Shown one piece after another: positions 54,934 to 64,000 of a DNA stretch of 64,000 bases. The stretch is from NCBI RefSeq assembly GCF_900188155.1, contig NZ_FZOG01000003.1, forward strand, positions 372,001 through 436,000, given 5' to 3'. Under the pieces are notes generated by a model that was not told the DNA's origin, searched no databases, and was given only the letters and a program-made list of their open reading frames with translations. This stretch comes from Pseudomonas segetis. Lineage in GTDB: Bacteria; Pseudomonadota; Gammaproteobacteria; Pseudomonadales; Pseudomonadaceae. Within the stretch, counting starts at the first letter, position 1. Each line of letters opens with the position of its first letter. The translations under genes and the position numbers were made by a program.

Positions 54934-56013
54934 ATGCGAAATAAACCATTTAAAACACAAGAAAAACGGGCGCCGGTTGATGACTTCTTCGTGCCCGAGC
55001 TTTGTCAGCCGGAAGCCCTGCTGAGCATGGTCTTGCTCGCAGAACTGCTGGTGCTGGTGCTGGTGCTGGCCGAGCCGATGTTGCCAGGTTTCAATTGGGT
55101 GCGTTTGGCGCTTACATCCTTGTTCGTGCAGTGGATAGTGTTGCTTTCGGCGGCGCTGCTATGTCGCTTGCGCCCGCTGATGGCGCGCTGGCGTGCCGAG
55201 GTGGCCGGGTTGTTTTGCTGCGCCATCGTGGTTGCTTTAACTATGATTTGTACCCTGGTCGCCGATTTTTATGACCTTGGCGGGCAGTTGCCTCGTGCCG
55301 GAGAGGTCAATCTTTACCTGCGACATGCATTAATCAGCATGATTATGTCGGCACTGCTGCTACGCTATTTTTATCTGCAGAGCCAATGGCGCAGGCAAGA
55401 GCAAGCGGAGCTGCGGGCGCGGATCGAGTCATTGCAAGCGCGTATCCGGCCACACTTCCTGTTCAACAGCTTGAACAGTATTGCCAGTTTGGTGGCTATT
55501 GACCCGAACAAGGCCGAGCAGGCGGTGCTGGATTTATCTGACTTGTTTCGCGCCAGCCTGGCCAAGCCCGGCAGCCTGGTGACCTGGAGTGATGAGCTGG
55601 CGCTGGCGCAACGATATTTATCGATTGAACACTATCGCCTCGGCGAGCGTCTACAGTTGCAGTGGGAGGTTGCAGATGTACCTGAGGATCTACCGATTCC
55701 TCAATTGACCCTGCAGCCACTTTTGGAGAACGCCCTGATTTACGGTATCCAGCCCTTGGTGCAGGGCGGCTTGGTTCGCGTCGAGGCACATTACCTCGAA
55801 GGAGTGTTTCAACTGACTGTGAGCAATCCCTATGTTGAGCAAGACATGCCTCCGTCACGCGGGACTCATCTCGCCCTGGAGAATATCGATGCACGTCTTG
55901 CGGCACTTTTTGGGTCTAACGCCAGTCTCAGCGTGGAGCGCCGTGACGGCCGCCATTACACCCGTCTACGCTATCCTTGTGCGAGACTCACGCAGGAAGC
56001 CAGAGCAATATGA
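54934..56013 (+). CDS. algZ: LytS-type histidine kinase AlgZ (FimS)
   Basis: 359-residue membrane sensor kinase partnering AlgR. There are four or five membrane spans (residues about 30-155) and a PF06580 kinase domain: the His in RPHFLFNSLNSIASL, then LSDLFRASL and LQPLLENALIYGI (the N box), ending in GTHLALENIDARL (G-box-like). ATG at 54934 is used because it gives the 358-residue-like length of P. aeruginosa AlgZ; ATG 24 nt upstream (54910) is an alternative. Classical HATPase catalysis is unusual in this family. It overlaps algR by four bases (ATGA). Confidence 0.9.
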   Translation: MRNKPFKTQEKRAPVDDFFVPELCQPEALLSMVLLAELLVLVLVLAEPMLPGFNWVRLALTSLFVQWIVLLSAALLCRLRPLMARWRAEVAGLFCCAIVVALTMICTLVADFYDLGGQLPRAGEVNLYLRHALISMIMSALLLRYFYLQSQWRRQEQAELRARIESLQARIRPHFLFNSLNSIASLVAIDPNKAEQAVLDLSDLFRASLAKPGSLVTWSDELALAQRYLSIEHYRLGERLQLQWEVADVPEDLPIPQLTLQPLLENALIYGIQPLVQGGLVRVEAHYLEGVFQLTVSNPYVEQDMPPSRGTHLALENIDARLAALFGSNASLSVERRDGRHYTRLRYPCARLTQEARAI

Positions 56014-56756
56014 ATGTTCTTATCGTCGATGACGAACCCCTAGCTCGAGAGCGCCTAAGCCGAATGGTCGGCGAGCTCGATGGTTATCGTGTCCTTGAGC
56101 CAGCTGCGAGCAATGGCGAAGAGGCACTGAGCCTGATAGACAGCCTTAAGCCTGATGTCGTGCTGCTGGATATCCGCATGCCTGGTCTGGATGGATTACA
56201 GGTCGCGGCCAAGTTGTGCGAGCGTGAAGCGCCGCCTGCGGTCATTTTCTGCACCGCCCACGATGAGTTTGCCGTGGAGGCATTTCAGGTAAGCGCCGTG
56301 GGCTATTTGGTCAAGCCCGTGCGCAGTGAGCATCTGGTTGAAGCCCTGAAGAAGGCCGAGCGGCCCAACCGCGTGCAATTGGCCGCGCTTACCCGCCCGG
56401 CAGTTGAAAGCGGAGGCGGGCCTCGCTCCCACATCAGCGCGCGCACACGCAAGGGCATTGAACTTATTCCCCTGGACCAGGTGGTTTATTTCATTGCCGA
56501 TCACAAATACGTGACCCTGCGCCATGAGCACGGCGAGGTGCTGCTCGATGAGCCGCTCAAGGCACTTGAAGACGAGTTCGGTGATCGATTTGTGCGCATT
56601 CACCGCAATGCATTGGTTGCGCGTGATCGCATTGAGCGTTTGCAGCGCACACCATTGGGCCACTTTCAATTGTTTCTCAAAGGGCTTGATGGTGATGCCT
56701 TGGTCGTTAGCCGGCGGCATGTCGCGGGTGTGCGCAAACTGATGAACAGTCTTTAG
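56010..56756 (+). CDS. algR: LytTR response regulator AlgR
   Basis: 248-residue response regulator controlling alginate, type IV pili and virulence genes in Pseudomonas. The receiver domain has Asp54 in VVLLDIRMPGLDG, with DDEPLA at the acidic pocket and FCTAHDEFAVEAF around the conserved Thr. The C-terminal LytTR DNA-binding domain is ISARTRKGIELIPLDQVVYFIADHKYV onward. It matches the family length exactly and is translationally coupled with algZ. Confidence 0.97.
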   Translation: MNVLIVDDEPLARERLSRMVGELDGYRVLEPAASNGEEALSLIDSLKPDVVLLDIRMPGLDGLQVAAKLCEREAPPAVIFCTAHDEFAVEAFQVSAVGYLVKPVRSEHLVEALKKAERPNRVQLAALTRPAVESGGGPRSHISARTRKGIELIPLDQVVYFIADHKYVTLRHEHGEVLLDEPLKALEDEFGDRFVRIHRNALVARDRIERLQRTPLGHFQLFLKGLDGDALVVSRRHVAGVRKLMNSL

Positions 56757-56852
56757 TGCGGCCAAGTCATAAGTATTGCTGCATCAGTGCCGGGAGGCTC
56801 GCAACGCCGTAGCCTGTTATCATCTGGGGCAGTTCGTATTCTGGAATTGCCC

Positions 56853-57791
56853 ATGTCCCGTGAAATTCGCATCGCCACCCGTAAAAGTGCCCTGGCCCTG
56901 TGGCAGGCTGAGCACGTTAAAGCTCGCTTGGAACAAGCCCACCCAGGCCTGGTTGTCAGCCTGGTGCCTATGGTCAGTCGTGGCGACAAGCTGCTGGATG
57001 CGCCGCTGGCTAAAATCGGTGGCAAAGGCCTGTTCGTCAAGGAACTTGAAACCGCATTGCTGGAAAACCAGGCCGATATTGCGGTGCACTCGATGAAAGA
57101 TGTGCCGATGGATTTCCCTGAAGGGCTCGGCCTGTATTGCATTTGTGAGCGTGAAGACCCACGCGATGCCTTCGTCTCCAATACTTTCGACAGCCTCGCG
57201 GCATTGCCTGCCGGCAGCATTGTTGGCACCTCCAGCCTGCGTCGTCAGGCGCAATTGCTGGCGCGTCGCCCTGATCTGACCATCAACTTCCTGCGTGGCA
57301 ACGTCAATACGCGCCTGGCCAAACTCGATGCTGGCGAGTACGACGCAATCATCCTGGCCGCGGCGGGCTTGATCCGTCTCGGTTTCGGTGAGCGAATTCG
57401 CGACTCGATCAGTGTCGAGGACAGCCTGCCAGCAGGCGGGCAGGGCGCGGTCGGTATTGAGTGCCGCACAGCCGATGCCGAGATCCAGGCGTTGCTGGAG
57501 CCCTTGAATCACCGTGAAACGTCGCTGCGCGTGACGGCTGAGCGGGCCTTGAACAAACGCCTCAATGGCGGGTGCCAGGTGCCAATCGCGTGCTACGCGA
57601 TTATCGAGGGTAAGCAGCTCTGGCTTCGTGGCCTGGTGGGTCAGCCCGATGGCGGCCTGCTCCTGAGTGCAGAGAGCCGGGCGCCCTTGGCCGATGCCGA
57701 GGCGCTTGGTGTCGCCGTCGCTGAAGATCTGCTTGGCCAAGGGGCAGAAGCCATACTCAAGGCTGTATACGGCGAGGCAGGCCACGCGTGA
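56853..57791 (+). CDS. hemC: Porphobilinogen deaminase
   Basis: 312-residue enzyme that polymerises porphobilinogen into hydroxymethylbilane in haem synthesis. The dipyrromethane cofactor cysteine is Cys241 in [29 protein letters not shown] and [12 protein letters not shown] are the family blocks. The ATG at 56853 gives the standard start [12 protein letters not shown]. The stop overlaps the start of hemD (GTGA at 57788-57791), coupling the next pathway step. Confidence 0.97.
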   Translation: MSREIRIATRKSALALWQAEHVKARLEQAHPGLVVSLVPMVSRGDKLLDAPLAKIGGKGLFVKELETALLENQADIAVHSMKDVPMDFPEGLGLYCICEREDPRDAFVSNTFDSLAALPAGSIVGTSSLRRQAQLLARRPDLTINFLRGNVNTRLAKLDAGEYDAIILAAAGLIRLGFGERIRDSISVEDSLPAGGQGAVGIECRTADAEIQALLEPLNHRETSLRVTAERALNKRLNGGCQVPIACYAIIEGKQLWLRGLVGQPDGGLLLSAESRAPLADAEALGVAVAEDLLGQGAEAILKAVYGEAGHA

Positions 57792-59716
57792 GCCAATGGC
57801 GGCTGCTGCTGACTCGCCCGCAGGATGAATGCGTGGCGCTGGCTGCGGCATTGGCCGAGCAGGGTATTCATAGCGACAGTCTGCCGCTGCTCAATATCGT
57901 CGAGCTGGATGAAACCGCCGAGCAGCGCGAAACCCTCAGCCAGCTTGAACGCTACTGCGCGGTCATTGTTGTCAGCAAGCCTGCAGCCCGCATCGTGCAG
58001 CAGCGGCTTGAACGCTACCAGATAGAGGTTTCGCCAACCCAGCCCTGGTTCAGCGTGGGCGCGGCGACGGGGGAAATCCTGGCCGGGTATGCTGCGGATG
58101 CGCACTGGCCCGGCGCGGGCGATGACAGCGAGGCATTGCTTGGCCTGCCCCGGCTCAAGCAGGCTCTGGATGCCGATGCAGCCCCTCGGGTGCTGATTAT
58201 TCGCGGCGAAGAGGGGCGTGAGTTCCTCGCCGATAGTTTGCGCAGTCAGGGCGTAGTGGTGGATTATCTGGGCTTGTACCGCCGAGAGCTACCGCAATAT
58301 CCTGCGGGAACCCTGCACACCACTGTGCGCTCCAATCAGCTCAACGCTGTGGTGGTCAGTAGTGGCCAGGGGTTTAAACACTTGCTACAAATGGCGGGTG
58401 ATCAATGGCCCGCATTAAGCAAGCTAACCTTATTTGTGCCGAGTCTGCGAGTAGCTGAACAAGCACGTGCAGCGGGCGCTGAATCTGTAGTGAACTGTCG
58501 CGGTGCAAATGCTGCGGCGTTGTTGGCGGCGTTGCAGGCTGAGTCTGCCCCGCCCTCTGAGACAAAGGATGGATACGTGAGCGAAGCGACTTCCCCGAAA
58601 GAGCAGCCTGTGCAGGATGCACCCAAGCCAGTCACTAAAACACCAGCGCCAGAGCAGTCTTCGAACGGTAACGGCCTGGCGATAATCGCCCTTTTACTCG
58701 GCGCTGCAGGCGTTGCCATTGGCGGCTGGGGTGTCTGGCAGTTGCGCATGTTGCAGGCAGGTGAGCAGCAGCAGGTGGCGCAACTTGAGCAAACCCAGGC
58801 TCAGGCCGCAGTGCTTTCACGACAGGCGAAAAGCCTGGACGATCGTTTGCAGTCGCTACCGCCACCCGATGAGCTGGATGAGCGCCGGCGCCTGGTCTTG
58901 CAACTCCAGGGCGACCAGCAACTGCTCAACAAACGGCTTGAGACTGTACTTGGTGCCAGCCGCCAGGAATGGCGCCTGGCCGAGGCCGAGCACTTGTTGC
59001 GCCTGGCCAGCCTGCGCCTCTCGGCGCTGCAGGATATCAACAGTGCCACGGCCTTGGTCCGCACCGCGGATGAAATTGTCCGTGACCAGGATGACCCGGC
59101 TGCATACGCGGTGCGCGAGCAACTGGCGCAAAGTCTTGAGGCGCTGCTGACCACGCCGAATCCTGACCGCACCGGTTTGTTCTTGCAGCTGGGCGCGCTG
59201 CGCGACCAGGGCATGCAGCTCAATGCACTGAATCCATCATTCAAGGATGACGGCGGTGCCCTGGGCCAATTGGCCGAGGAAAACTATGGGGAAGGCTGGT
59301 GGGCCAGTCTTTTGGAGACCGCTGGGCAGTACGTTCGCCTGGATTTCCATGCCGACCAGAATATTCGTCCATTGCTGGCTGGCCAGAGCCTTACCCAGGT
59401 TCGCCTGGCCTTGAGCCTGGCGCTGGAACAAGCGCAGTGGGCGGCCTTGCACGGCCAGACGGCCGTGTACAAGCAGGCGCTGACGCAGGCAGCCGATGTG
59501 CTTGATGGCAACTTCAACAAAGACAACCCAAGCAGCCGTGCCCTGCGCGCACGGGTGGGCGAGTTGATTGACCAGAGCATCGAGGTCAAGGCTCCAGACC
59601 TGACTAATTCGATCAATGCCATGCAGGCCTATATCGAGAAAAAGCAGTCGGCTCGTGAACGCCTGAAAAATGTACCGGTTGCAGACAAGCCGGCGGCGGA
59701 GGAGGCGACTCAATGA
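57788..59716 (+). CDS. hemD: Fused uroporphyrinogen-III synthase HemD / membrane protein HemX
   Basis: 642-residue in-frame fusion. Residues 1-263 are HemD ([32 protein letters not shown]; the interdomain segment about 120-170), which cyclises hydroxymethylbilane. From residue 264 the chain is HemX: a Pro/Thr-rich stretch, one membrane span ([21 protein letters not shown]) and a long helical coiled-coil domain. No stop separates the two: the codon before the expected HemX GTG (58577) is TAC, one substitution from TAA or TAG. AAAGGA (58564-58569) lies 7 nt before that GTG, so HemX may also be made separately. The HemD start is GTG at 57788 in the hemC GTGA overlap. Some other Pseudomonas genomes are annotated with this fusion. 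Confidence 0.93.
   Translation: MSQWRLLLTRPQDECVALAAALAEQGIHSDSLPLLNIVELDETAEQRETLSQLERYCAVIVVSKPAARIVQQRLERYQIEVSPTQPWFSVGAATGEILAGYAADAHWPGAGDDSEALLGLPRLKQALDADAAPRVLIIRGEEGREFLADSLRSQGVVVDYLGLYRRELPQYPAGTLHTTVRSNQLNAVVVSSGQGFKHLLQMAGDQWPALSKLTLFVPSLRVAEQARAAGAESVVNCRGANAAALLAALQAESAPPSETKDGYVSEATSPKEQPVQDAPKPVTKTPAPEQSSNGNGLAIIALLLGAAGVAIGGWGVWQLRMLQAGEQQQVAQLEQTQAQAAVLSRQAKSLDDRLQSLPPPDELDERRRLVLQLQGDQQLLNKRLETVLGASRQEWRLAEAEHLLRLASLRLSALQDINSATALVRTADEIVRDQDDPAAYAVREQLAQSLEALLTTPNPDRTGLFLQLGALRDQGMQLNALNPSFKDDGGALGQLAEENYGEGWWASLLETAGQYVRLDFHADQNIRPLLAGQSLTQVRLALSLALEQAQWAALHGQTAVYKQALTQAADVLDGNFNKDNPSSRALRARVGELIDQSIEVKAPDLTNSINAMQAYIEKKQSARERLKNVPVADKPAAEEATQ
58564..58579 (+). promoter_or_regulatory. 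Internal ribosome-binding site and GTG for a separate HemX product
   Basis: AAAGGA at 58564-58569 is followed after 7 nt by GTG AGC (58577-58582). These are the exact signals expected of a stand-alone hemX whose start follows a hemD stop, yet the frame stays open. They could allow a 379-residue HemX to be translated independently. Confidence 0.6.
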
Positions 59717-60960
59717 AGCGCGCTTCCCTGTTGATATTTATCCTGCTGGTTGCTGGTGGACTGGCTCTGCTGGGCTACTCGATTGCCGAGCACAAGGGTT
59801 ACGTATTGCTGGCCTACAAGAGCTTTCGTTACGAATCCAGCTTATGGATATTCCTGGCGCTGATTGTTGCGCTCTGGCTGATTGTCTACCTGTTGCGCCT
59901 GCTGCTGCGTCTATTGGTGACCTCTGGCCGGCTGGTGAACCCCTGGTCGCGCCTGCACCGCAATCGACGTGTGCGCCTGGCTTCAGAGCAAGGCTTTGTT
60001 GACCTGGTTGAAGGGCGTTGGTCTGCTGCGCTACGCCATTTGCGTAAAGCTGCCGAGGCCGAACCATTGCCCTTGATGTATTACCTTGGTGCTGCCCGTG
60101 CGGCTCATGAGCTGGGGCAAAAGGAAGAATGTGACACGCTGTTGGAGCGGGCACTGGAACGTCAGCCGCAGGCGGAGCTTGCCGTGGCGTTGAGCCATGC
60201 CGAGTTTCAACAGGGCCGTGGCGAATTTGAGGCCGCGCTGGAAACCTTGCAGGTGATGCATGAGCGTCACCCGAACAACCAGCAAGTGCTTAAGCAGTTG
60301 CAGCAGCTCTATGTGCGCAATCAGGATTGGTCGGCATTGCTTGGCATCCTGTCCTCTGTGCGCAAGGAAAAAATGTTGGGCAGTGACGCGCTGGCCGAGC
60401 TTGAGTTGAAAGCGTGGCGCGGTCGCCTGGCAGCGGCGGCGACCCCTGGAGAAGGCGGTCATGAAGCTGCACAGGCAAATCTCAACAACGCCTGGAAGCA
60501 GCTGTCTTCTGCCCAGCAACAAGAGCCCATGCTGGTTGCAACCTACGCCGAGCAGTTGCGTCAGCTGGGTAATGAGGACGAGGCAGAGGCTATGTTGCGT
60601 GCCGCGCTCAAGCGCAGCTATGACAGTCGCTTGGTGCGTTTGTACGGCTTGTTGCGTGGCAGCGATGGTGCGCGTCAGCTGCAAACGGCCGAGAGCTGGC
60701 TGAAGGATCACCCAACCGATGCCGACTTGCTTCTCACCTTGGGACGCATCTGCAGACACAACCAGCTGTGGGGCAAGGCGAAGGAATATTTTGAAGCCAG
60801 CCTGCGTTTCCAGCGGCACCCGGAAACCTGTGCCGAGCTGGCACGTTTGCTCGCACAACTGGGCGATACGGAACGCAGCAACCAATTGTTCCAGGAAGGG
60901 TTGGGCCTGCTCGACCAACGATTCAGCGCCTTGCCTGCGACTGCAGCCGCCAGCAATTAA
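59713..60960 (+). CDS. hemY: Haem biosynthesis-associated membrane protein HemY (TPR)
   Basis: 415-residue inner-membrane protein with two N-terminal membrane spans (residues about 5-25 and 42-65) and a cytoplasmic or periplasmic HemY_N/TPR region (LVEGRWSAALRHLRKAAEAEP; AARAAHELGQKEECDTLLERALER). It has nothing to do with the protoporphyrinogen oxidase also called HemY in Gram-positives. It overlaps hemX by four bases (ATGA at 59713-59716). It is widely found downstream of hemX; its molecular role is unclear. Confidence 0.93.
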   Translation: MKRASLLIFILLVAGGLALLGYSIAEHKGYVLLAYKSFRYESSLWIFLALIVALWLIVYLLRLLLRLLVTSGRLVNPWSRLHRNRRVRLASEQGFVDLVEGRWSAALRHLRKAAEAEPLPLMYYLGAARAAHELGQKEECDTLLERALERQPQAELAVALSHAEFQQGRGEFEAALETLQVMHERHPNNQQVLKQLQQLYVRNQDWSALLGILSSVRKEKMLGSDALAELELKAWRGRLAAAATPGEGGHEAAQANLNNAWKQLSSAQQQEPMLVATYAEQLRQLGNEDEAEAMLRAALKRSYDSRLVRLYGLLRGSDGARQLQTAESWLKDHPTDADLLLTLGRICRHNQLWGKAKEYFEASLRFQRHPETCAELARLLAQLGDTERSNQLFQEGLGLLDQRFSALPATAAASN

Positions 60961-60968
60961 GCTGGCAA

Positions 60969-61004
60969 GCCTCAAAGGTCCATGCATCCATGGGCTTTTG
61001 AGGC
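60969..61004 (+). terminator. Hairpin after hemY
   Basis: GCCTCAAA (60969-60976) with TTTTGAGGC (60996-61004) forms an imperfect stem, extended by CCATG/CATGG inside. It may end the hemC-hemD/X-hemY operon; the T content is modest. Confidence 0.55.
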
Positions 61005-61134
61005 AGAGGCCCTAAGCGACCTGTGGTGGCTATTGGCTGACGGCCAGTTGCGTTATCACGCGCTTTTACCTTGAAACGCCTGGGCGCTTTCTACTACCGT
61101 ATGCGCCCTTGTCATCATCCTTTTCGGAGCCACC

Positions 61135-61626
61135 ATGCAATTGGCTAGCCCACGCAGTCTATTTTTGCTCGCCTTCCTTGGCTGTGTCGCCTTGATGGGC
61201 GGTGCGCTCTATCTTGAGCATGTTGTTGGCCTGGAGCCTTGCCCGCTATGCATCTTGCAGCGGATCGCGGTGATTTTGTTTGGACTGTTTTGCTTGATTG
61301 CCGCCATTCATGGCCCAGGACGTATCGGTCGGCGGATATATGCTGCCCTCGCGTTGTTCAGTGCTCTGGTCGGTGCGGGTACGGCTGCGCGTCAGATATG
61401 GTTGCAAAGCATTCCGGCTGACCAATTGCCGGCGTGTTTGCCGAGCCTTGAATACATGATGGATGCACTGCCGTTTCAAGAGATTATCCGCGTGGTCTTG
61501 CATGGCTCTGCCGACTGCGCCGAGGTCAACTGGACATTGTTTGGCATGAGCATTCCCGAGTGGAGCCTGCTGGCCTTCATTGCCATGATCATTTTTGCCT
61601 TGCTGCAATTATTCCGCCGCGTCTAA
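61135..61626 (+). CDS. dsbB: Disulfide bond formation protein B (DsbB/DsbH)
   Basis: 163-residue four-span inner-membrane quinone reductase that reoxidises DsbA. The quinone-proximal pair is Cys36-Cys39 in LEPCPLCILQR, and the periplasmic pair is the Cys in LPACLPS and the Cys in GSADCAEVNW. The arginine in ILQR contacts quinone in the family. Pseudomonas carries two DsbB paralogues; this location matches DsbH. It stands alone after the hem genes and before algQ. Confidence 0.95.
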   Translation: MQLASPRSLFLLAFLGCVALMGGALYLEHVVGLEPCPLCILQRIAVILFGLFCLIAAIHGPGRIGRRIYAALALFSALVGAGTAARQIWLQSIPADQLPACLPSLEYMMDALPFQEIIRVVLHGSADCAEVNWTLFGMSIPEWSLLAFIAMIIFALLQLFRRV

Positions 61627-61947
61627 ACCGGATACACCTGGGCCAGGCAAGGATGCCAGCCCCTGGCGGCCTGGCTGATCTCGCACTTCTCTCTGTCCTG
61701 GTTGCGCCGGCTGTGGCCTGGTGTGCCCTCAAGCCCTATGCTGCTTGAGCTACAGATTAAACGCCCGTATGAAATTTTCTCGACACAGTGCCTTGATGGC
61801 AAATGGCGGGAAGCATACTCTGACTCCACAACAACAGTTGGCACCCGTTTACCAGGGTCCCAGTCGTGTATTGAATAAGCCGATTGTTAGAAAAATGTCT
61901 CTAATCGGGCGTATAACAGAGAAACCGATAAGGGGAGTGAGGTCATC
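61627..61947 (+). promoter_or_regulatory. Intergenic region upstream of algQ
   Basis: This 321-bp stretch holds no gene. Its first 60 bp are G+C-rich with partial inverted repeats (GCCAGG and CCTGGC near 61640-61676); the rest is AT-richer and holds the algQ promoter. AGGGGAGTGAGG lies near the algQ start. No clear -35/-10 pair was identified. Confidence 0.4.
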
Positions 61948-62421
61948 ATGCTCGATAGTTGTCAGAACGCTCAGGAACGATGGGGTGGTGTTCACCAGTT
62001 GATCGATCGTTGGCTCAAGGAACGCGAGGAGTTGGTTCTGGCATATTCTGCTGCCAGCGCACCCACTACTGCCGTGACTACCAATGAACCTGCCGTACAA
62101 AAATTCTGTGAGGTTTTGGTCGATTACGTATCGGCAGGCCATTTTGAAGTCTATGAGCAGCTCACCAATGAAGCCAAGGCCTTTGGTGATGAACGAGGTC
62201 TTGAGCTGGCCAAGCAGATCTATCCGCGTATTGACTCTATCACCGAGGTTGCGCTGTCGTTTAACGACCGCTGTGACAACGGCGATTGCCGGGATAATGC
62301 GTCGTTGGTGGCAGAGCTGAATCAACTGGGTCGATTGCTTCATGAGCGTTTCGAACTCGAAGACTGCTTGATCGAAGTGCTGCATAACGCCCATCAAGAG
62401 CAATCGACTGCTGCTGTTTAA
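61948..62421 (+). CDS. algQ: Anti-sigma-70 factor AlgQ (Rsd)
   Basis: 157-residue Rsd/AlgQ protein that binds sigma-70 domain 4 and shifts RNA polymerase toward alternative sigma factors; in P. aeruginosa it also affects alginate and pyoverdine genes. [26 protein letters not shown] and [23 protein letters not shown] are the conserved regions, and the length is typical. It has a good GGGGAGTGAGG upstream. It is followed by a 419-bp non-coding gap and then algP. Confidence 0.95.
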   Translation: MLDSCQNAQERWGGVHQLIDRWLKEREELVLAYSAASAPTTAVTTNEPAVQKFCEVLVDYVSAGHFEVYEQLTNEAKAFGDERGLELAKQIYPRIDSITEVALSFNDRCDNGDCRDNASLVAELNQLGRLLHERFELEDCLIEVLHNAHQEQSTAAV

Positions 62422-62840
62422 GCGCCGGTTGCCAATCAACATTTAGCGTTTTATCGGTGCAAACTGCATCGACAAAGCGCTGTCCTTGTCTGCCCGGCTT
62501 GCCTTTGAAGCGCGCGCTTTATGGATGCCTGACTCTTGTCGGGCTAGCCTGGCTTTCCTCATTCTTCTTGACTGAATACAGGCCCTGCATGGGCTTACTG
62601 TGCAGGGGCATTTGGCTTTCTGGATTGTGGCGTTGTGATGACTTGAGTCGCGTTGCGGCACGTTCTGTTCAATTGTAGGTCTGAATAATTCAGATCCTGT
62701 TATTGGCGGCTCCGGCTTCTTGAATAGTTGGGCAGGGGTGCAAATATTCTCGTCAATACTCCAACAAATGAGCGGATCACTAGCGACTGTGCAGTCAGGC
62801 GTCTAGTATGGGCTCATCAACAACCGCCAGGAGGCGAGCC
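62422..62840 (+). other. Non-coding gap between algQ and algP
   Basis: No convincing gene is seen in these 419 bp. A weak hairpin (CCCTGCA at 62583-62589 with TGCAGGG at 62601-62607) lies in the middle. P. aeruginosa carries an FKBP-type peptidyl-prolyl isomerase gene in this position, which is missing here. The last 100 bp contain the algP promoter and AGGAGG ribosome-binding site. Confidence 0.6.
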
Positions 62841-63980
62841 ATGTCGGCGAAAAAGAGCGCAAACAAAAAATCGGTTTCGACCCCGTTGCACTTACTCCAG
62901 CAACTTTCCGGAAGCTTAATGGAGCTCCTGGAGGATGCTTGCAGCAAAGCCTTGGTTGACGCAGAAAAACTGCTCGCCAAACTCGAAAAGCAACGTGGCA
63001 GTGCCCAGGAAAAGCTGCATAAAGCCCGTGGCAAGTTAGAAGATGCCGCCAGTGCGGGTAAGAGCAAGGCACAGAAGAAAGCCAAAGCCAGCGTGACTGA
63101 GCTTGAAGAGCTGCTTGATGCGTTGAAAGAGCGCCAGACGGAAACCCGCGGCTATATCGTCAAGCTCAAGCGTGATGCCCAGGAGAGCCTGAAGTTGGCC
63201 CAAGGTGTTGCCAAGGTCAAAGAGGCGGCCAGCAAAGCTATTGCCAGCCGTGATGCAAAACCTGTCATGGTCAAGGCCGCGCCAGCCAAGCCAGCGGCTA
63301 AACCCGCTGCGCGCAAGCCGGCAGCCAAGCCCGCTGCATCTCGTGCTGCGGCCAAGCCAGCGGCTAAAACCACAGCAGCCAGGCCTGCAGCCCGCAAGCC
63401 TGCAGTGACCAAAGCCGCCGCTGCCAAGGCCCCGGCTAAAGCGACCGCAGCAAAACCTGCGGCCAAGCCAGCGCCTGCGCGTGCAGCCGCAGCCAAACCG
63501 GCAACTAAAACCACCGCCGCAAAACCTGCTGCGCGCAAGCCGGCTGCGAAACCAGTGGCGAGCAAAACTGCAGCAGCCAAGGCGCCTGCAAAAGCCCCGG
63601 CGGCCAAACCTGCTGCCAAGCCAGCAGCACGTTCAACACCAGCAGCTAAGCCGGCTGCATCCGCAAAGCCAGCGCCTAAAGCATCCGCCGCCAAGCCGAC
63701 GGCTAAACCTGCTGCGCGCAAACCGGCAACGGCCAAGCCTGCGGCGACTAAAACGCCGGCCGCCAAAGCCCCAGCCGCGAAGCCCGCTGCAGCAAAACCG
63801 GCTGCCCGTAAGCCGGTGGCGCGCAAGCCTGCAGCCAAGCCCGCTGCCAAGCCTGCCACGCCAACTGCAACCGGTGCATCAGCGCCAACACCGACTGGTG
63901 CCACATCGACAGCTTCCGCTGCCACAAAACCTGCTGCCAGCGTGGCTACTCCGGCTGCAAAACCTGCAACCGAGTCTTAA
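62841..63980 (+). CDS. algP: Histone H1-like regulatory protein AlgP
   Basis: 379-residue protein of two parts. Residues 1-145 are a charged helical domain (LHLLQQLSGSLMELLEDACSKALVDAEKLLAKLEKQ). Residues about 155-379 are an extended KPAA/AAKPA-type Lys-Ala-Pro repeat tract resembling eukaryotic histone H1 tails. AlgP affects alginate gene transcription in P. aeruginosa. AGGAGG lies 8 nt before the ATG. The nucleotide repeats are imperfect, and such tracts can expand or contract, so the length may vary between strains. The gene ends 20 bp before the window edge. Confidence 0.95.
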   Translation: MSAKKSANKKSVSTPLHLLQQLSGSLMELLEDACSKALVDAEKLLAKLEKQRGSAQEKLHKARGKLEDAASAGKSKAQKKAKASVTELEELLDALKERQTETRGYIVKLKRDAQESLKLAQGVAKVKEAASKAIASRDAKPVMVKAAPAKPAAKPAARKPAAKPAASRAAAKPAAKTTAARPAARKPAVTKAAAAKAPAKATAAKPAAKPAPARAAAAKPATKTTAAKPAARKPAAKPVASKTAAAKAPAKAPAAKPAAKPAARSTPAAKPAASAKPAPKASAAKPTAKPAARKPATAKPAATKTPAAKAPAAKPAAAKPAARKPVARKPAAKPAAKPATPTATGASAPTPTGATSTASAATKPAASVATPAAKPATES

Positions 63981-64000
63981 GCGCTTAGCGATACAGGGCC

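Noticed and set aside
56820..57851. A 343-residue open frame antisense to hemC
   Set aside because: Its codons follow hemC on the other strand; hemC is unambiguous.
63152..63925. A long open frame antisense to algP, very rich in Ala, Gly and Leu
   Set aside because: It mirrors the KPAA repeat DNA of algP in the opposite strand. There is no ribosome-binding site, and its composition is a by-product of the repeat.

Overview
The window is chromosomal DNA from a Pseudomonas species, and probably not P. aeruginosa itself. The gene order closely follows the P. aeruginosa PAO1 stretch that runs from PA5317 (dppA-like) down to algP. Evidence for this includes rpmB-rpmG, the polyamine/D-amino-acid block, rep, glnK-amtB, dapF-lysA, cyaA, argH, algZ-algR, hemC-hemD-hemX-hemY and algQ-algP. 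Codon use, Shine-Dalgarno spacing and the many ATGA or GTGA gene overlaps also fit the genus. There is no rRNA, tRNA, CRISPR array, insertion sequence or prophage; the content is almost all core genome with a few lineage-specific insertions.

Layout: (1) 1-4680: orphan peptide-binding protein, ribosomal proteins L28 and L33, a cupin and an aldehyde dehydrogenase. (2) 4680-15200: MFS transporter, MocR regulator, DUF1127 and DJ-1/PfpI proteins, PauB-type FAD oxidase, a cysteine-cluster protein, the Lrp-type regulator dadR divergent from dadA-ridA, alanine racemase, the PauR-type polyamine repressor and cytochrome c5. Together these form a polyamine and alanine catabolism block. (3) 15400-28250: long acetyl-CoA hydrolase/transferase-like protein, xpt, rep, a degenerate-GGDEF/EAL phosphodiesterase, a MATE pump, an FAD oxidase divergent from a LysR regulator, and a chemoreceptor. 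(4) 28280-38200: comM, a large autotransporter, ubiK, then glnK-amtB followed by a second, different ammonium transporter, then sutA. The glnK upstream region holds a convincing sigma-54 promoter and two NtrC-like sites. (5) 38229-42785: leftward operon lptM-lysA-dapF-DUF484-xerC-yigB-like, with ATGA overlaps. (6) 42966-48493: AraC regulator, cyaY, DUF1289, rnk and leftward cyaA. (7) 48585-53157: a membrane PTS EIIC-like/EAL fusion protein, three small or periplasmic proteins and a glutathione transferase. (8) 53214-63980: argH divergent from algZ-algR, then hemC-hemD/X-hemY, dsbB, algQ and algP.

The most unusual items are the EIIC-EAL fusion lying directly upstream of cyaA on the same strand and the in-frame fusion of hemD with hemX, which retains an internal ribosome-binding site and GTG. 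Others are tandem non-identical ammonium transporters behind a PII gene, a putative dispersed intergenic repeat seen twice, and paired inverted repeats in front of pauB. No wholly undescribed multi-gene system such as a new defence island was recognised; the window reads as well-conserved Pseudomonas backbone with small novelties.
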